A stretch of DNA of 64,000 bases from Ewingella sp963519305 (GTDB lineage: Bacteria; Pseudomonadota; Gammaproteobacteria; Enterobacterales; Enterobacteriaceae): the NCBI GenBank assembly GCA_963519305.1, contig CAUQMS010000001.1:372001-436000 (forward strand), given 5' to 3'. Below are positions 25,558 through 34,591 of this stretch, one piece after another; positions within the stretch are counted from its first letter, which is position 1, and each line of letters begins with the position of its first letter. Both the position numbers and the translations under genes were made by a program. The notes beneath the pieces were generated by a model. That model was not told where the DNA came from. It made no database searches and was given only the letters and a program-made list of their open reading frames with translations.

Positions 25558-27108
25558 CTATTCTGCCGAAGCATCCTGCTCAGGAGCTTCTTCTTCAATC
25601 ATCAGCTTCCAGCCGGTGACATCATCCCAATAGCTTTGCTCACGTTCGAAGTCGAGCTGTACCAGGTTGTTCTGCGCCAGATAACCGACAGGGAAGCGCA
25701 GCGTCCAGTGGTTATCGTCGGTATGCAGACGCAGGGTTTCCGGCGTGGTGGTTGACTGACGTTGGTTATTGAGTAAAGCCCCCAGACGCAGCAACTGGAC
25801 CAGCGGAAGATAATGTTTTTTCTTGAACAAGTTCAGACGCGGTAACTCTTCGAGTTTCACGGCCTTACGGTGGAAGCGCACCAGCGTCGCCAGCAGCGTT
25901 TGCTGCTCCTGATTGAACCCCGGAAGGTTGGTGTTTTGCAGAATATAGGCCGAATGGCGGTGCATACCGCTGTGGTTAATACTCAGGCCCACTTCATGCA
26001 GCATGGCACCAAATTTTAGCAGCGACTCCAACTGAGGTTGAACCAGCTTGCTGTTTTGCGCCAGCCACTGGGCGTAAAGTAGCTCAGTGGTTTCCAGCAC
26101 GCGGCGTGCCTGTTCTCGGTCAATATTGTAGTGTTCTGCCAGACTTTTCGCCGTGCGGGTGCGGATGTCCTGATGGCGGAAACGGCCTTCCATTTCATAC
26201 AGCACGCCTTCGCGCAGCGCACCGTCAGAGAGGCGTAATTCCTTGATCGCCAGCGCGTCGAATACACCGCGCAGGATAGCCAGCCCCGGCACGAAAACCG
26301 ACTGACGATCTTCCGACAGCCCCGGTAAATCGAGATCATCGAAACTTTTGAAATTCAGTACGGCTTCGGTAAGGATCTCCAGGCGTTCAGGCGTGATTAA
26401 GCCATCTTTCTCACCCATCTCGACCAGTACTTCATGGGCCGCTTTAATGCTACCTGACGCGCCCAGCGCATATTGCCAGCCTTGCAGGCGGTACTGCCAC
26501 GCCAGCGTTTCCAGCTTTTGTGCGGCGGCCAGCTGCGCGCGTTTGAAATTGCTGCGGCTGATTTCACCGTTCGGGAAAAACATCTGCGCAAAGCTGACAC
26601 AACCCATACGGCGGCTTTCTGCCAGTAATGGCTCGAAATCTTCGCCGATCACCAGCTCCGTTGACCCGCCACCGATGTCGATCACCAGCTTGCGGCCTTT
26701 TTCCGGCTGTGTGTGTTCGACACCCATGAAAATCAGTCGGGCTTCTTCCTGACCGGAAATGATTTCGATCGGATAGGGGATGACCTCTGCGGCGCGTTTG
26801 AGGAACTCCTCGGCATTGACGGCCTGACGCAGCGTGTGGGTGCCGACAATCGTGACATTATTGTCCGGAAAACCCTGTAAACGTTCAGCAAACAGTGCCA
26901 GACAATCCAGACCACGCTGGATAGCCTCTTCGCTCAGTACGCTGTTGCTGTCGAGGCCATCGGCCAGATGGACGCGTTGTTTCAGGCGGCCTAACACCTG
27001 CAGCGCGCCGTTGACGACGCGGGCAATCACCATATGGAAACTGTTCGACCCAAGGTCGATAGCGGCGATTTCCTGTGGTTTGGCATTAATGGTGTTTTTC
27101 AGGGGCAT
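25558..27108 (-). CDS. ppx: Exopolyphosphatase Ppx
   Basis: Releases phosphate processively from polyphosphate ends and also hydrolyses pppGpp. It has 516 aa (E. coli 513). The actin/Hsp70-like fold shows AAIDLGSNSFHMVIARV (about residues 14-30) and VIDIGGGSTELVIGED; the catalytic Glu lies in the SGQEEARLIF region. The C-terminal HD-like domain has LHEVGLSINHSGMHRHSAYI. It is co-transcribed after ppk with a 21-base gap, coupling polyphosphate synthesis and breakdown. Confidence 0.97.
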   Translation of the reverse strand: MPLKNTINAKPQEIAAIDLGSNSFHMVIARVVNGALQVLGRLKQRVHLADGLDSNSVLSEEAIQRGLDCLALFAERLQGFPDNNVTIVGTHTLRQAVNAEEFLKRAAEVIPYPIEIISGQEEARLIFMGVEHTQPEKGRKLVIDIGGGSTELVIGEDFEPLLAESRRMGCVSFAQMFFPNGEISRSNFKRAQLAAAQKLETLAWQYRLQGWQYALGASGSIKAAHEVLVEMGEKDGLITPERLEILTEAVLNFKSFDDLDLPGLSEDRQSVFVPGLAILRGVFDALAIKELRLSDGALREGVLYEMEGRFRHQDIRTRTAKSLAEHYNIDREQARRVLETTELLYAQWLAQNSKLVQPQLESLLKFGAMLHEVGLSINHSGMHRHSAYILQNTNLPGFNQEQQTLLATLVRFHRKAVKLEELPRLNLFKKKHYLPLVQLLRLGALLNNQRQSTTTPETLRLHTDDNHWTLRFPVGYLAQNNLVQLDFEREQSYWDDVTGWKLMIEEEAPEQDASAE

Positions 27109-27129
27109 AATAGGTGGTGCTCCAAAGTG

Positions 27130-29214
27130 TCAGGCCTGATCTTTTTGCTGTTTGTTATTACCGTGCTCAAACGTTTTCAAATAGTCGTAGATAGCCAATT
27201 GCGCGCGCACCTTACGACGATTTCCGCGTGGAACATAACGATTACTGAGATCTTTATCAATATATCTGGCTTTCACCGTGTCGTTGAATAGCAGTTCGAG
27301 GATATCCAGCACACGCTGTTTAAGTTTTGGCGCCAGCAGTGCCACCGCCACTTCGATACGGTAATCAATGTTGCGGGTCATCCAGTCGGCGGATGACAGG
27401 AACACCTTCTTATCTCCACCGTTTTCAAACACATACACCCGGTCGTGTTCCAGATAGCGGTCAACAATACTGGTCACCTGAATGTTTTCGCTGACACCCG
27501 GCAGCTCCGGTACCAGAGAGCACATTCCGCGGATCAGCAGGCGAATTTTCACGCCGACGTTTGATGCGGCGTAGAGACGATCAATCAGGCCTTTATCTAC
27601 CAGATTGTTGATTTTTAGCGTAATTGCCCCTTTGCCACCGGCCTGCGCGTTGGCGATCTCCTGATCGATCAATCCATAGAGCATGCTTCTGGAGTTCTGC
27701 GGTGACACCATCAGATGTTCGAAGGTGACTGGCCGGTATGGGTTTTCAATAAAATTGAAGACACGGCGAACTTCATTGGTAATGCGGCTGTCGGCGGTCA
27801 GCAGAGAATAGTCGGTGTAAAGGCGGGCTGTTTTCTCGTTGAAATTGCCGGTCCCTATATGAGCATAGCGGACAATTTCGTCGCCTTCGCGGCGTGAGAT
27901 AAGAAACAGTTTGGCGTGAATTTTCAGGCCCGGCGCCGAGAAGATAACGTGTACACCGGCCTCGGTCAGACGCTTGGCCCAGTGGATGTTAGCTTCTTCA
28001 TCGAAACGCGCCTGCAGCTCAACCACCACCGTGACTTTTTTGCCGTTATGCGCGGCGTGGATCATCGATTCAATGATGCGCGAGTCTTTTGCCACGCGGT
28101 AAATATTGATCTTAATCGAGAGGACGTTCGGGTCGAACGATGCCTGACGCAGCAGTTCGAGCACGTGCTCGAAGGTGTAATACGGGTAGTAGAGCAGCAC
28201 GTCCTGCTCGCGGATCGCGGCAAAGCCGTTGCGGAATTTGTCGAACCGCAGATGACGCAGGCGCGGCAACGGACGGTTCACCAGATTGGCTTTTCCGACA
28301 TTCGGAAAACCAATGAAGTCTTTGAAATTGTGGTAACGCCCGCCGGGGATCACTGAATCGTAGTTGGAGATACCGAGTTTTTCGCGCAGCAACTCCACCA
28401 TGTCATCCGGCATATCGCGTTGATAGACAAACCGCACCGGCTCCGCCGTTAAGCGCTGTTTGAGGCTGGAGGACATCAGTTCCAGCAGGCTTGACTCCAT
28501 TTCGGTGACCAGATCATATTCGGCATCACGGGTCATTTTCATTGAATAAGCATTGAGCTGGTCGTAATCGAAGAAGCCTTTGAAAATATCATCCAGACAG
28601 TAGCGCAGGATGTTATCAAGCAGAATCATCGGCTTACGGCGGCGCGGCGCTTCCGGAGGAAGATTAACAAAGCGCGGCACTTTGTCTGACGGAATTTCCA
28701 GCAATGCGTAGTGGATCTCTTCACCGCGTATAATTTCAACCGCCAGATAGGTGTAATCGTCTTTGAGGAACTGCACCAGATTGGTGTCGCGGTTAATCAG
28801 AATCGGGGTGATGAACTGGCGTAAATGGTGTTTAAAGTACTGGCGCAGCCAGTTTTGCTGATTTTCAGAAACCTGCCGCTCGTTGATCAGGAATATCTGA
28901 TTACGGGCCATCTCCAGCAGAAGGTCGTTGTAGAGACCGTCAAACTCCTGATCTATTTGCAGGACTTTGGCCTGAATCTTTTTCAACAAATGGCGCGATG
29001 CACCAATGAATCCCTGCTCTTCGCTGATTAAGATCCGGCGTTTCAGATCGGCAAAGCGAACTTTGTAAAACTCATCCAGGTTATTGGAGTAGATGCCCAA
29101 AAACCTCATGCGTTCAATCAGGGGATTGCTCTTGTCTGCTGCTTCCTGCAACACGCGTTCATTGAAGGACAGCCAGCTCAGTTCTTTTTCTATGTATAGC
29201 TTTTCCTGACCCAT
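27130..29214 (-). CDS. ppk: Polyphosphate kinase Ppk
   Basis: Membrane-associated enzyme that makes polyphosphate from ATP. It has 694 aa (E. coli 688). The N-terminal domain begins YIEKELSWLSFNERVLQEA and LGIYSNNLDEFYKVR. The autophosphorylated His is in GLKIHAKLFLISRR and the second HKD-like site is in the YLEHDRVYVFENGG region. It is first in the reverse-strand ppk-ppx operon, with GGGG five bases before the ATG. E. coli has purN directly upstream; here speG and a truncated palindromic repeat lie between. Confidence 0.97.
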   Translation of the reverse strand: MGQEKLYIEKELSWLSFNERVLQEAADKSNPLIERMRFLGIYSNNLDEFYKVRFADLKRRILISEEQGFIGASRHLLKKIQAKVLQIDQEFDGLYNDLLLEMARNQIFLINERQVSENQQNWLRQYFKHHLRQFITPILINRDTNLVQFLKDDYTYLAVEIIRGEEIHYALLEIPSDKVPRFVNLPPEAPRRRKPMILLDNILRYCLDDIFKGFFDYDQLNAYSMKMTRDAEYDLVTEMESSLLELMSSSLKQRLTAEPVRFVYQRDMPDDMVELLREKLGISNYDSVIPGGRYHNFKDFIGFPNVGKANLVNRPLPRLRHLRFDKFRNGFAAIREQDVLLYYPYYTFEHVLELLRQASFDPNVLSIKINIYRVAKDSRIIESMIHAAHNGKKVTVVVELQARFDEEANIHWAKRLTEAGVHVIFSAPGLKIHAKLFLISRREGDEIVRYAHIGTGNFNEKTARLYTDYSLLTADSRITNEVRRVFNFIENPYRPVTFEHLMVSPQNSRSMLYGLIDQEIANAQAGGKGAITLKINNLVDKGLIDRLYAASNVGVKIRLLIRGMCSLVPELPGVSENIQVTSIVDRYLEHDRVYVFENGGDKKVFLSSADWMTRNIDYRIEVAVALLAPKLKQRVLDILELLFNDTVKARYIDKDLSNRYVPRGNRRKVRAQLAIYDYLKTFEHGNNKQQKDQA

Positions 29215-29230
29215 TTAAACCCCATTCATT

Positions 29231-29276
29231 TATACCCGTCACACTTCAATTTGCAGGTGCGTTGGCTTTACCTGCA
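29231..29276. repeat. Truncated copy of palindromic intergenic repeat
   Basis: Shares gcaggtgcgttggct and the flanking cgtcacacttca with the fuller element at 32912-33025. The remnant itself folds (ttgcagg pairing cctgcaa). Confidence 0.7.
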
Positions 29277-29438
29277 ATGTTCTCGACATATCTCTGATGG
29301 AGATCTCTGAGAGAGAGGGGCTTAGTGTCTATGAACAATATTGCGAAAGATTGACAGGAATGTCCAACATAAAGCAGAGGTTTAGGAGGATGGCAGAAAA
29401 TGCTCAGGAAACGCGGTGAAAAGGTAGATGAAAAGTCT

Positions 29439-29476
29439 TACCGGTGAACGATTTAAAACCTGTTCACCGGTATTTT
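29439..29476. terminator. Inverted repeat, probable speG terminator
   Basis: Perfect 11-bp arms (taccggtgaac, 29439-29449, and its complement 29462-29472) with short T-rich flanks on both sides. The T-runs are weak, so termination efficiency is uncertain. Confidence 0.6.
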
Positions 29477-29517
29477 CTCAGCCATGCGCAAAAGACGGAA
29501 GCTGAGTTTTTATTGGT

Positions 29518-30093
29518 TTACACCACGCCTGCGCCGATGGGATCAACGCGTTTGGCTTCAGCCGGTTTGATTTTGTACTTCGCCAAAAATTGCGGCTGGA
29601 AAATACACATACGGATGGCGCTGCGGTATTCCCCGTTAACGAAGAACTCCTGCTTCAATTCCCCTTCAAGTTCGAACCCTAATTTGCTGTAAATATGGAT
29701 CGCCTTTTTGTTCTCTTTATCGACGATTAAATAGAGCTTATAGAGGTTAAGAACCGAGAAGGCGTAGTCCATCGCCAGCCTGACGGCGTCGCCGGCAAAG
29801 CCTTTGCCCTGATGGGACGGGTCGATAATGATTTGGAATTCCGCACGGCGGTGGATGTGGTTGATTTCCACCAACTCGACCAGGCCGACCGGCCCACCTT
29901 CAAATTCAATAATAAAGCGGCGTTCGCTCTGATCGTGAATATGTTTGTGGTAGAGGTCAGTCAGTTCGACAAAGGCTTCATAAGGCTCTTCGAACCAATA
30001 ACGCATAATGCTGGCGTTGTTATCGAGGCGGTGTACAAACGTCAAATCGTCTTTTTCCAGTGGACGTAATCGGACGCGGGTATTGCTAGACAT
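29518..30093 (-). CDS. speG: Spermidine N1-acetyltransferase SpeG
   Basis: GNAT acetyltransferase that inactivates excess spermidine with acetyl-CoA. It has 191 aa (E. coli 186). The characteristic SpeG sequences VHRLDNNASIMRYWFEEPYE, HIHDQSERRFIIE and LYLIVDKENKKAIHIYSKLG are clear, and the acetyl-CoA loop is HQGKGFAGDAV. It stands alone between ppk and purN, unlike in E. coli, where it is elsewhere. A perfect 20-bp palindrome lies 53 bp upstream of the ATG. Confidence 0.95.
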   Translation of the reverse strand: MSSNTRVRLRPLEKDDLTFVHRLDNNASIMRYWFEEPYEAFVELTDLYHKHIHDQSERRFIIEFEGGPVGLVELVEINHIHRRAEFQIIIDPSHQGKGFAGDAVRLAMDYAFSVLNLYKLYLIVDKENKKAIHIYSKLGFELEGELKQEFFVNGEYRSAIRMCIFQPQFLAKYKIKPAEAKRVDPIGAGVV

Positions 30094-30146
30094 AAATTTT
30101 TCCCGAAAGGTCGTTTTATTCGGATACTTTTTAGAAACTAGGCTCT

Positions 30147-30166
30147 TTAAAACAGTCCTGTTTTAA
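30147..30166. promoter_or_regulatory. Perfect palindrome upstream of speG (candidate operator)
   Basis: Nine-base arms ttaaaacag and ctgttttaa separated by TC, starting 53 bp before the speG ATG. Its size and symmetry fit a dimeric repressor site. No regulator is identified and no T-run suggests a terminator. Confidence 0.5.
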
Positions 30167-30250
30167 GAAAAGGTGGGTACACAAACGACATTCAAACGTG
30201 TACCAACTGGGTCATTATAACGGTGAACATGTAAACAAACGTAAACGGAT

Positions 30251-30283
30251 TAAAAACAAAAAACCGGCACATGGCCGGTTTGT
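30251..30283 (-). terminator. Terminator after purN
   Basis: On the reverse strand, stem aaaccggc/gccggttt (30261-30268 with 30274-30281) is followed by TTTTGTTTTT. Confidence 0.85.
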
Positions 30284-30308
30284 AGTGAAATCATCGTTCT
30301 TAGACGGT

Positions 30309-30947
30309 TTAATCTGCTGCGTAACCCTGCTCCGGCAAAGGATTTCCATCGAGAAACGCCTGACCGTTTTTGAGCTGTAAACGGCCATCCACAAACCAGC
30401 TGATCACCAGCGGATAGATGCTGTGTTCCTGCGTTTGCACGCGCTCTATTAAGTCCTGCTCGGTATCGTCACTGAAAACCGGGACTCTGGCCTGTAAAAT
30501 AACCGGTCCGCCATCAAGTTGCTCTGTCACAAAGTGAACCGATGTGCCGTGGGCTTCATCCTGATTTTCAATCGCCTGACGGTGAGTGTGTAAACCGGGA
30601 TATTTTGGCAGCAGGGAAGGGTGGATATTCAGCATCCGCCCAGCAAAGCGCTGGACGAAGTCGGGGCTGAGAATACGCATGTAACCGGCAAGAACCACCA
30701 GGTCGGGGTTGTAAGCATCGATGGCATCGGCCAGAGCGATATCAAACGCCGCCCGGTCTGCATAGGATTTCACGTCAAGCGCGTGGGCCGGAATATCGGC
30801 TGATTGGGCACGTTCCAGCCCGAACGCTGACGCTTTATTGCTGAAGACGGCGCTGAGTTTCGCATAAACTCGTCCCTGCTGGCAGGCATCGATCAGCGCC
30901 TGGAGATTACTCCCTTCGCCGGACACCAGAACCACAATCCTTTTCAT
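30309..30947 (-). CDS. purN: Phosphoribosylglycinamide formyltransferase PurN
   Basis: Transfers formyl from 10-formyl-THF to GAR in purine synthesis. It has 212 aa, equal to E. coli. Visible are KRIVVLVSGEGSNLQALIDA at the N-terminus, catalytic Asn and His in GRMLNIHPSLLPKYPGLHTH, and Asp in EQLDGGPVI. ATG 30947 matches the E. coli start; an ATG at 30959 would add four residues. It follows purM by about 24 bases in the purMN operon, which carries a PurR site upstream. Confidence 0.96.
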   Translation of the reverse strand: MKRIVVLVSGEGSNLQALIDACQQGRVYAKLSAVFSNKASAFGLERAQSADIPAHALDVKSYADRAAFDIALADAIDAYNPDLVVLAGYMRILSPDFVQRFAGRMLNIHPSLLPKYPGLHTHRQAIENQDEAHGTSVHFVTEQLDGGPVILQARVPVFSDDTEQDLIERVQTQEHSIYPLVISWFVDGRLQLKNGQAFLDGNPLPEQGYAAD

Positions 30948-30971
30948 CTCAACACCCATCTTTAGCCAAAG

Positions 30972-32009
30972 TTACTTAATGATAACGCGTTCTGCAGAGT
31001 CAGACTCTTTAATCCTGCCGATTTTCCATGCTTTTTCACCGTTAGCATTGAGCAGGGCGATCGCCTCATCGGCCAATTCGGCAGGCAATGCAACCAACAT
31101 ACCGACGCCACAGTTGAAGGTGCGGTACATTTCGTGACGGCTGACGTTGCCGGCGGTTTGCAGCCAGGTAAAGACGTCCGGCCACTGCCAGCTGGCTTCA
31201 TCAATGATGACCTGAGTGTTTTCCGGCAGAACGCGCGGAATATTTTCCCAGAAGCCACCACCGGTCAGATGAACGATGCCGTGAACGTCGACAGTTTCGA
31301 TCAGCTTAAGGATGGATTTCACGTAAATTTTGGTCGGTGCCAGCAGGTGATCGGCCAGGGATTTCCCCGCCAGATCGGTGGTTTCCGGATTAGTGTTGCT
31401 GACTTCCAGAATTTTGCGCACCAGCGAATAGCCATTGGAGTGCGGGCCACTGGCGGCCAGAGCAATCACTACGTCGCCGTCAGCCACTTTGCTGCCGTCG
31501 ATAATTTCTGATTTTTCGACCACGCCGACGCAAAAACCGGCCACGTCGTAATCTTCGCCGTGATACATACCCGGCATTTCAGCGGTTTCACCACCCACTA
31601 ACGCACAGCCAGACTGCTTACAGCCTTCGGCGATACCGGTGATAACACTGGCGGCGATGTCGACGTCGAGTTTACCGGTGGCGTAATAGTCGAGGAAGAA
31701 CAGCGGTTCTGCACCCTGAACAATCAGATCATTGACGCACATGGCGACCAGATCAATGCCGATGGTGTCGTGACGTTTCAGGTCCATCGCCAGACGCAGC
31801 TTGGTGCCAACGCCGTCGGTTCCCGAAACCAGCACAGGTTCACGATATTTTTGCGGTAGCGCACACAGGGCACCAAAACCACCCAATCCACCCATCACTT
31901 CCGGACGACGAGTCTGTTTTACTACACCTTTGATACGGTCTACCAATGCGTTGCCGGCATCGATATCCACACCTGCGTCTTTATAGCTGAGAGAGGTTTT
32001 GTCGGTCAC
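30972..32009 (-). CDS. purM: Phosphoribosylformylglycinamidine cyclo-ligase PurM
   Basis: AIR synthetase, ATP-dependent ring closure in purine synthesis. It has 345 aa, as in E. coli. The start is GTG 32009 (TDKTSLSYKDAGVDIDAGN) preceded by GGGG. The dimer-forming nucleotide site includes VLVSGTDGVGTKLRLAMDL, CVNDLIVQGAEPLFFLDYY and GGETAEMPGMY. It is first in purMN and divergent from upp, with a PurR operator 65 bp upstream. Confidence 0.97.
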   Translation of the reverse strand: MTDKTSLSYKDAGVDIDAGNALVDRIKGVVKQTRRPEVMGGLGGFGALCALPQKYREPVLVSGTDGVGTKLRLAMDLKRHDTIGIDLVAMCVNDLIVQGAEPLFFLDYYATGKLDVDIAASVITGIAEGCKQSGCALVGGETAEMPGMYHGEDYDVAGFCVGVVEKSEIIDGSKVADGDVVIALAASGPHSNGYSLVRKILEVSNTNPETTDLAGKSLADHLLAPTKIYVKSILKLIETVDVHGIVHLTGGGFWENIPRVLPENTQVIIDEASWQWPDVFTWLQTAGNVSRHEMYRTFNCGVGMLVALPAELADEAIALLNANGEKAWKIGRIKESDSAERVIIK

Positions 32010-32073
32010 TGCGAAATCCCCACGACGGTTTGCGGTTGGTGGTTGAAATGAAGCGCGGCAATTCTAACAGCCC

Positions 32074-32089
32074 AGGCAAACGTTTGCGA
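32074..32089. promoter_or_regulatory. PurR operator of purMN
   Basis: Core gcaaacgtttgc (32076-32087) is a perfect palindrome identical to the centre of the PurR consensus. It lies 65 bp upstream of purM and 155 bp upstream of upp. Confidence 0.88.
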
Positions 32090-32192
32090 GGAGCTTGTGC
32101 GGTGTGTTGATCATTCTCCTGTCTATACTCTTTATCAGGATTCTATTGATGCCGATCAAGTTAATCGCGGTGGCGTTCAAAAAAAAAGGCGT

Positions 32193-32198
32193 TATAAT
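32193..32198 (+). promoter_or_regulatory. -10 element of upp promoter
   Basis: Exact TATAAT 46 bp before the upp ATG, after an A-tract. No good -35 hexamer is seen at 17 bp, so this is tentative. Confidence 0.5.
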
Positions 32199-32243
32199 CT
32201 CGCGATTTTTTTTTGCAGCTCAACCACCTTAGGAGAATAAAAA

Positions 32244-32870
32244 ATGAAGATCGTCGAGGTGAAACACCCGCTGGTGAGACACAAGCTGGGCCTGATGCGT
32301 GAAAATGACATCAGCACGAAACGTTTTCGCGAACTGGCTTCTGAGGTGGGAAGTCTGCTGACGTATGAAGCGACCGCTGATTTAGAAACTGAGAAAGTGA
32401 CTATTGAAGGCTGGTGCGGTCCGGTTGAAATCGACCAGATCAAGGGCAAAAAAATTACCGTGGTACCGATACTGCGTGCGGGTCTGGGTATGATGGAAGG
32501 CGTGCTGGAGCACGTGCCAAGCGCGCGCATCAGCGTAGTTGGCGTCTATCGCGATGAAGAAACCCTGCAGCCTGTGCCGTACTTCCAGAAGCTGGTTTCT
32601 AATATCGAAGAGCGACTGGCGCTGGTCGTTGACCCGATGCTGGCGACCGGTGGTTCTATGATCGCGACCATCGATCTGCTGAAAAAAGCCGGCTGTCAGA
32701 GCATTAAAGTGCTGGTGCTGGTGGCAGCACCGGAAGGTATCGCCGCGCTGGAGAAAGCCCATCCTGACGTTGAGCTCTACACCGCCTCTATCGACCACGG
32801 ACTCAACGAGCATGGCTACATCATGCCGGGGCTCGGGGATGCGGGCGATAAGATATTTGGTACAAAATAA
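32244..32870 (+). CDS. upp: Uracil phosphoribosyltransferase Upp
   Basis: Salvages uracil to UMP with PRPP. It has 208 aa, identical in length to E. coli. KIVEVKHPLVRHKLGLMRE starts the protein, the PRPP loop is VVDPMLATGGSMIATIDLL, and the uracil-binding end is YIMPGLGDAGDKIFGTK. TAGGAG precedes the ATG. The uraA permease gene lies downstream beyond a terminator and a palindromic repeat, so the pair may be partly uncoupled compared with E. coli. Confidence 0.97.
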   Translation: MKIVEVKHPLVRHKLGLMRENDISTKRFRELASEVGSLLTYEATADLETEKVTIEGWCGPVEIDQIKGKKITVVPILRAGLGMMEGVLEHVPSARISVVGVYRDEETLQPVPYFQKLVSNIEERLALVVDPMLATGGSMIATIDLLKKAGCQSIKVLVLVAAPEGIAALEKAHPDVELYTASIDHGLNEHGYIMPGLGDAGDKIFGTK

Positions 32871-32882
32871 GCAGCAAGCAAT

Positions 32883-32909
32883 AGCCGACTAAGTAGTCGG
32901 CTTTTTTTT
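32883..32909 (+). terminator. Intrinsic terminator between upp and uraA
   Basis: Stem agccgact/agtcggct with AAGT loop and eight T. Confidence 0.92.
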
Positions 32910-32911
32910 GC

Positions 32912-33025
32912 TCGTCATACTTCAGGTTGCAGGTGCGTTGGCTGCGCCCGTTCGCCCCAGTCACATAGTTTTCTATGCTCCCGGGGACTCACGAGCTTAC
33001 CGCCTTCCTGCCACCCGAATTATTT
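32912..33025. repeat. Palindromic intergenic repeat element (YPAL/ERIC-like)
   Basis: About 114 bp that is imperfectly self-complementary end to end. The left end (tacttcaggttgcagg) pairs with the right end (cctgccacccgaatta), and the centre forms a hairpin with cccc/gggg and catag/ctatg arms. The first third recurs at 29231-29276. Such long palindromic miniature elements are common between genes in Yersinia-type genomes. It separates the upp terminator from uraA. Confidence 0.75.
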
Positions 33026-33093
33026 AGAGCAAAAGATTTCGTTATACCGTCAGTTTTAACAACACCACATCACACCATTGAGAGGATCAATCC

Positions 33094-34386
33094 ATGACCC
33101 GTCGTGTCATCGGGGTAAGCGAGCGCCTGCCGCTCCTGCAAACTATCCCCCTGAGTTTGCAGCACCTGTTCGCCATGTTTGGCGCCACTGTGCTGGTGCC
33201 TATTTTGTTCAAAATCAATCCGGCCACGGTGCTGCTATTCAACGGCATTGGCACCTTGTTGTACCTCTACATCTGTAAAGGCAAAATCCCGGCCTATCTG
33301 GGGTCGAGTTTTGCCTTCATCTCTCCGGTACTGCTGCTGTTGCCGATGGGTTATGAAGCGGCGCTGGGCGGATTTATCGTCTGTGGATTGCTGTTTTGTC
33401 TGGTGGCGTTGATTGTGAAAAAAGCCGGTATCGGCTGGATCAACGTGATGTTCCCCCCGGCGGCGATGGGCGCGATTGTCGCCGTTATTGGACTGGAACT
33501 GGCGGGCGTGGCAGCTAACATGGCCGGGCTGCTACCGGCTGACGGCGTGTCTGTAGATTCCACCACCATCACCATTTCGATGGTGACGCTCGGTGTTACC
33601 GTGCTCGGCTCGGTGCTGTTCCGCGGTTTTCTGGCCATCATCCCGATCTTAATCGGCGTGTTGGTCGGTTATGCGCTGTCGTTCTTTATGGGCGTGGTCG
33701 ATACCACACCCATCGCGCAGGCACACTGGTTTGCATTGCCAACCTTCTACACTCCGCGCTTCGAATGGGTGGCGATCCTGACCATTCTGCCTGCTGCGCT
33801 GGTGGTGATTGCCGAACACGTCGGCCATCTGGTGGTGACAGCCAACATTGTGAAAAAAGATCTGCTGAAAGACCCCGGCCTGCATCGTTCAATGCTGGCG
33901 AACGGGTTGTCCACAGTGTTATCGGGCTTCTTCGGCTCAACGCCCAATACCACATATGGCGAAAATATCGGCGTCATGGCGATCACAAAAGTGTACAGCA
34001 CCTGGGTGATCGGCGGGGCAGCCATTCTGGCTATTATGCTCTCCTGCGTCGGTAAGCTGGCGGCGGCGATTCAGGCCGTGCCGGTGCCGGTGATGGGCGG
34101 TGTGTCCCTGCTGCTCTACGGGGTGATTGGCGCATCAGGTATCCGTGTGCTGATTGAATCCAAAGTAGATTATAACAAAGCGCAGAACCTGATCCTGACC
34201 GCGGTGATTTTGATCATTGGCGTCAGCGGCGCGAAAATTCATATCGGCGCGGCTGAGCTGAAGGGCATGGCGCTGGCGACCATTGTTGGCATCTTCCTCA
34301 GTCTGCTGTTTAAAGTGATCGAATTGGTACGCGGCGAAGAAGAGATCATCGACATTGAGGACGAGCGGGAAAATCCCCCAGTCTGA
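33094..34386 (+). CDS. uraA: Uracil:proton symporter UraA
   Basis: Inner-membrane uracil permease of the NCS2/NAT family, about 14 helices. It has 430 aa (E. coli 429). The sequence shows SLQHLFAMFGATVLVPILF at TM1, the half-helix region AYLGSSFAFISPVLLL, and the substrate-site Glu in VVIAEHVGHLVVTAN and in STPNTTYGENIGVMAITKV. It works with upp in salvage. The ATG follows TGAGAGGATCAATCC. Confidence 0.96.
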   Translation: MTRRVIGVSERLPLLQTIPLSLQHLFAMFGATVLVPILFKINPATVLLFNGIGTLLYLYICKGKIPAYLGSSFAFISPVLLLLPMGYEAALGGFIVCGLLFCLVALIVKKAGIGWINVMFPPAAMGAIVAVIGLELAGVAANMAGLLPADGVSVDSTTITISMVTLGVTVLGSVLFRGFLAIIPILIGVLVGYALSFFMGVVDTTPIAQAHWFALPTFYTPRFEWVAILTILPAALVVIAEHVGHLVVTANIVKKDLLKDPGLHRSMLANGLSTVLSGFFGSTPNTTYGENIGVMAITKVYSTWVIGGAAILAIMLSCVGKLAAAIQAVPVPVMGGVSLLLYGVIGASGIRVLIESKVDYNKAQNLILTAVILIIGVSGAKIHIGAAELKGMALATIVGIFLSLLFKVIELVRGEEEIIDIEDERENPPV

Positions 34387-34465
34387 TCCTGATGCATGAA
34401 ACCCCGCCGCAGAGGATCACGCTGCCGCGGTTCGTTCGGTTAGCAAGCGGTTGTACGGCACGCAG

Positions 34466-34495
34466 TTCAATTCCGGCAGGATCTTATGCTAGAAT
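34466..34495 (+). promoter_or_regulatory. Candidate hda promoter
   Basis: TTCAAT (34466-34471) and TAGAAT (34490-34495) are separated by 18 bp, about 100 bp upstream of hda. Confidence 0.45.
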
Positions 34496-34591
34496 TCTGT
34501 CCGTACATATCCGTTTAGATAACAGCTGAGATAACAACTTTTTGTTGATAACAACATTCGCGGTTTTCATGCCGAATTGGTTGAGGTGCTT

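Larger units (their letters stand above)
29215..29517. other. Intergenic region ppk / speG with partial palindromic repeat
   Basis: About 300 bp without a gene. It holds a fragment of the palindromic repeat (29231-29276) and an inverted repeat at 29439-29472 that can serve as a speG terminator. Confidence 0.6.
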
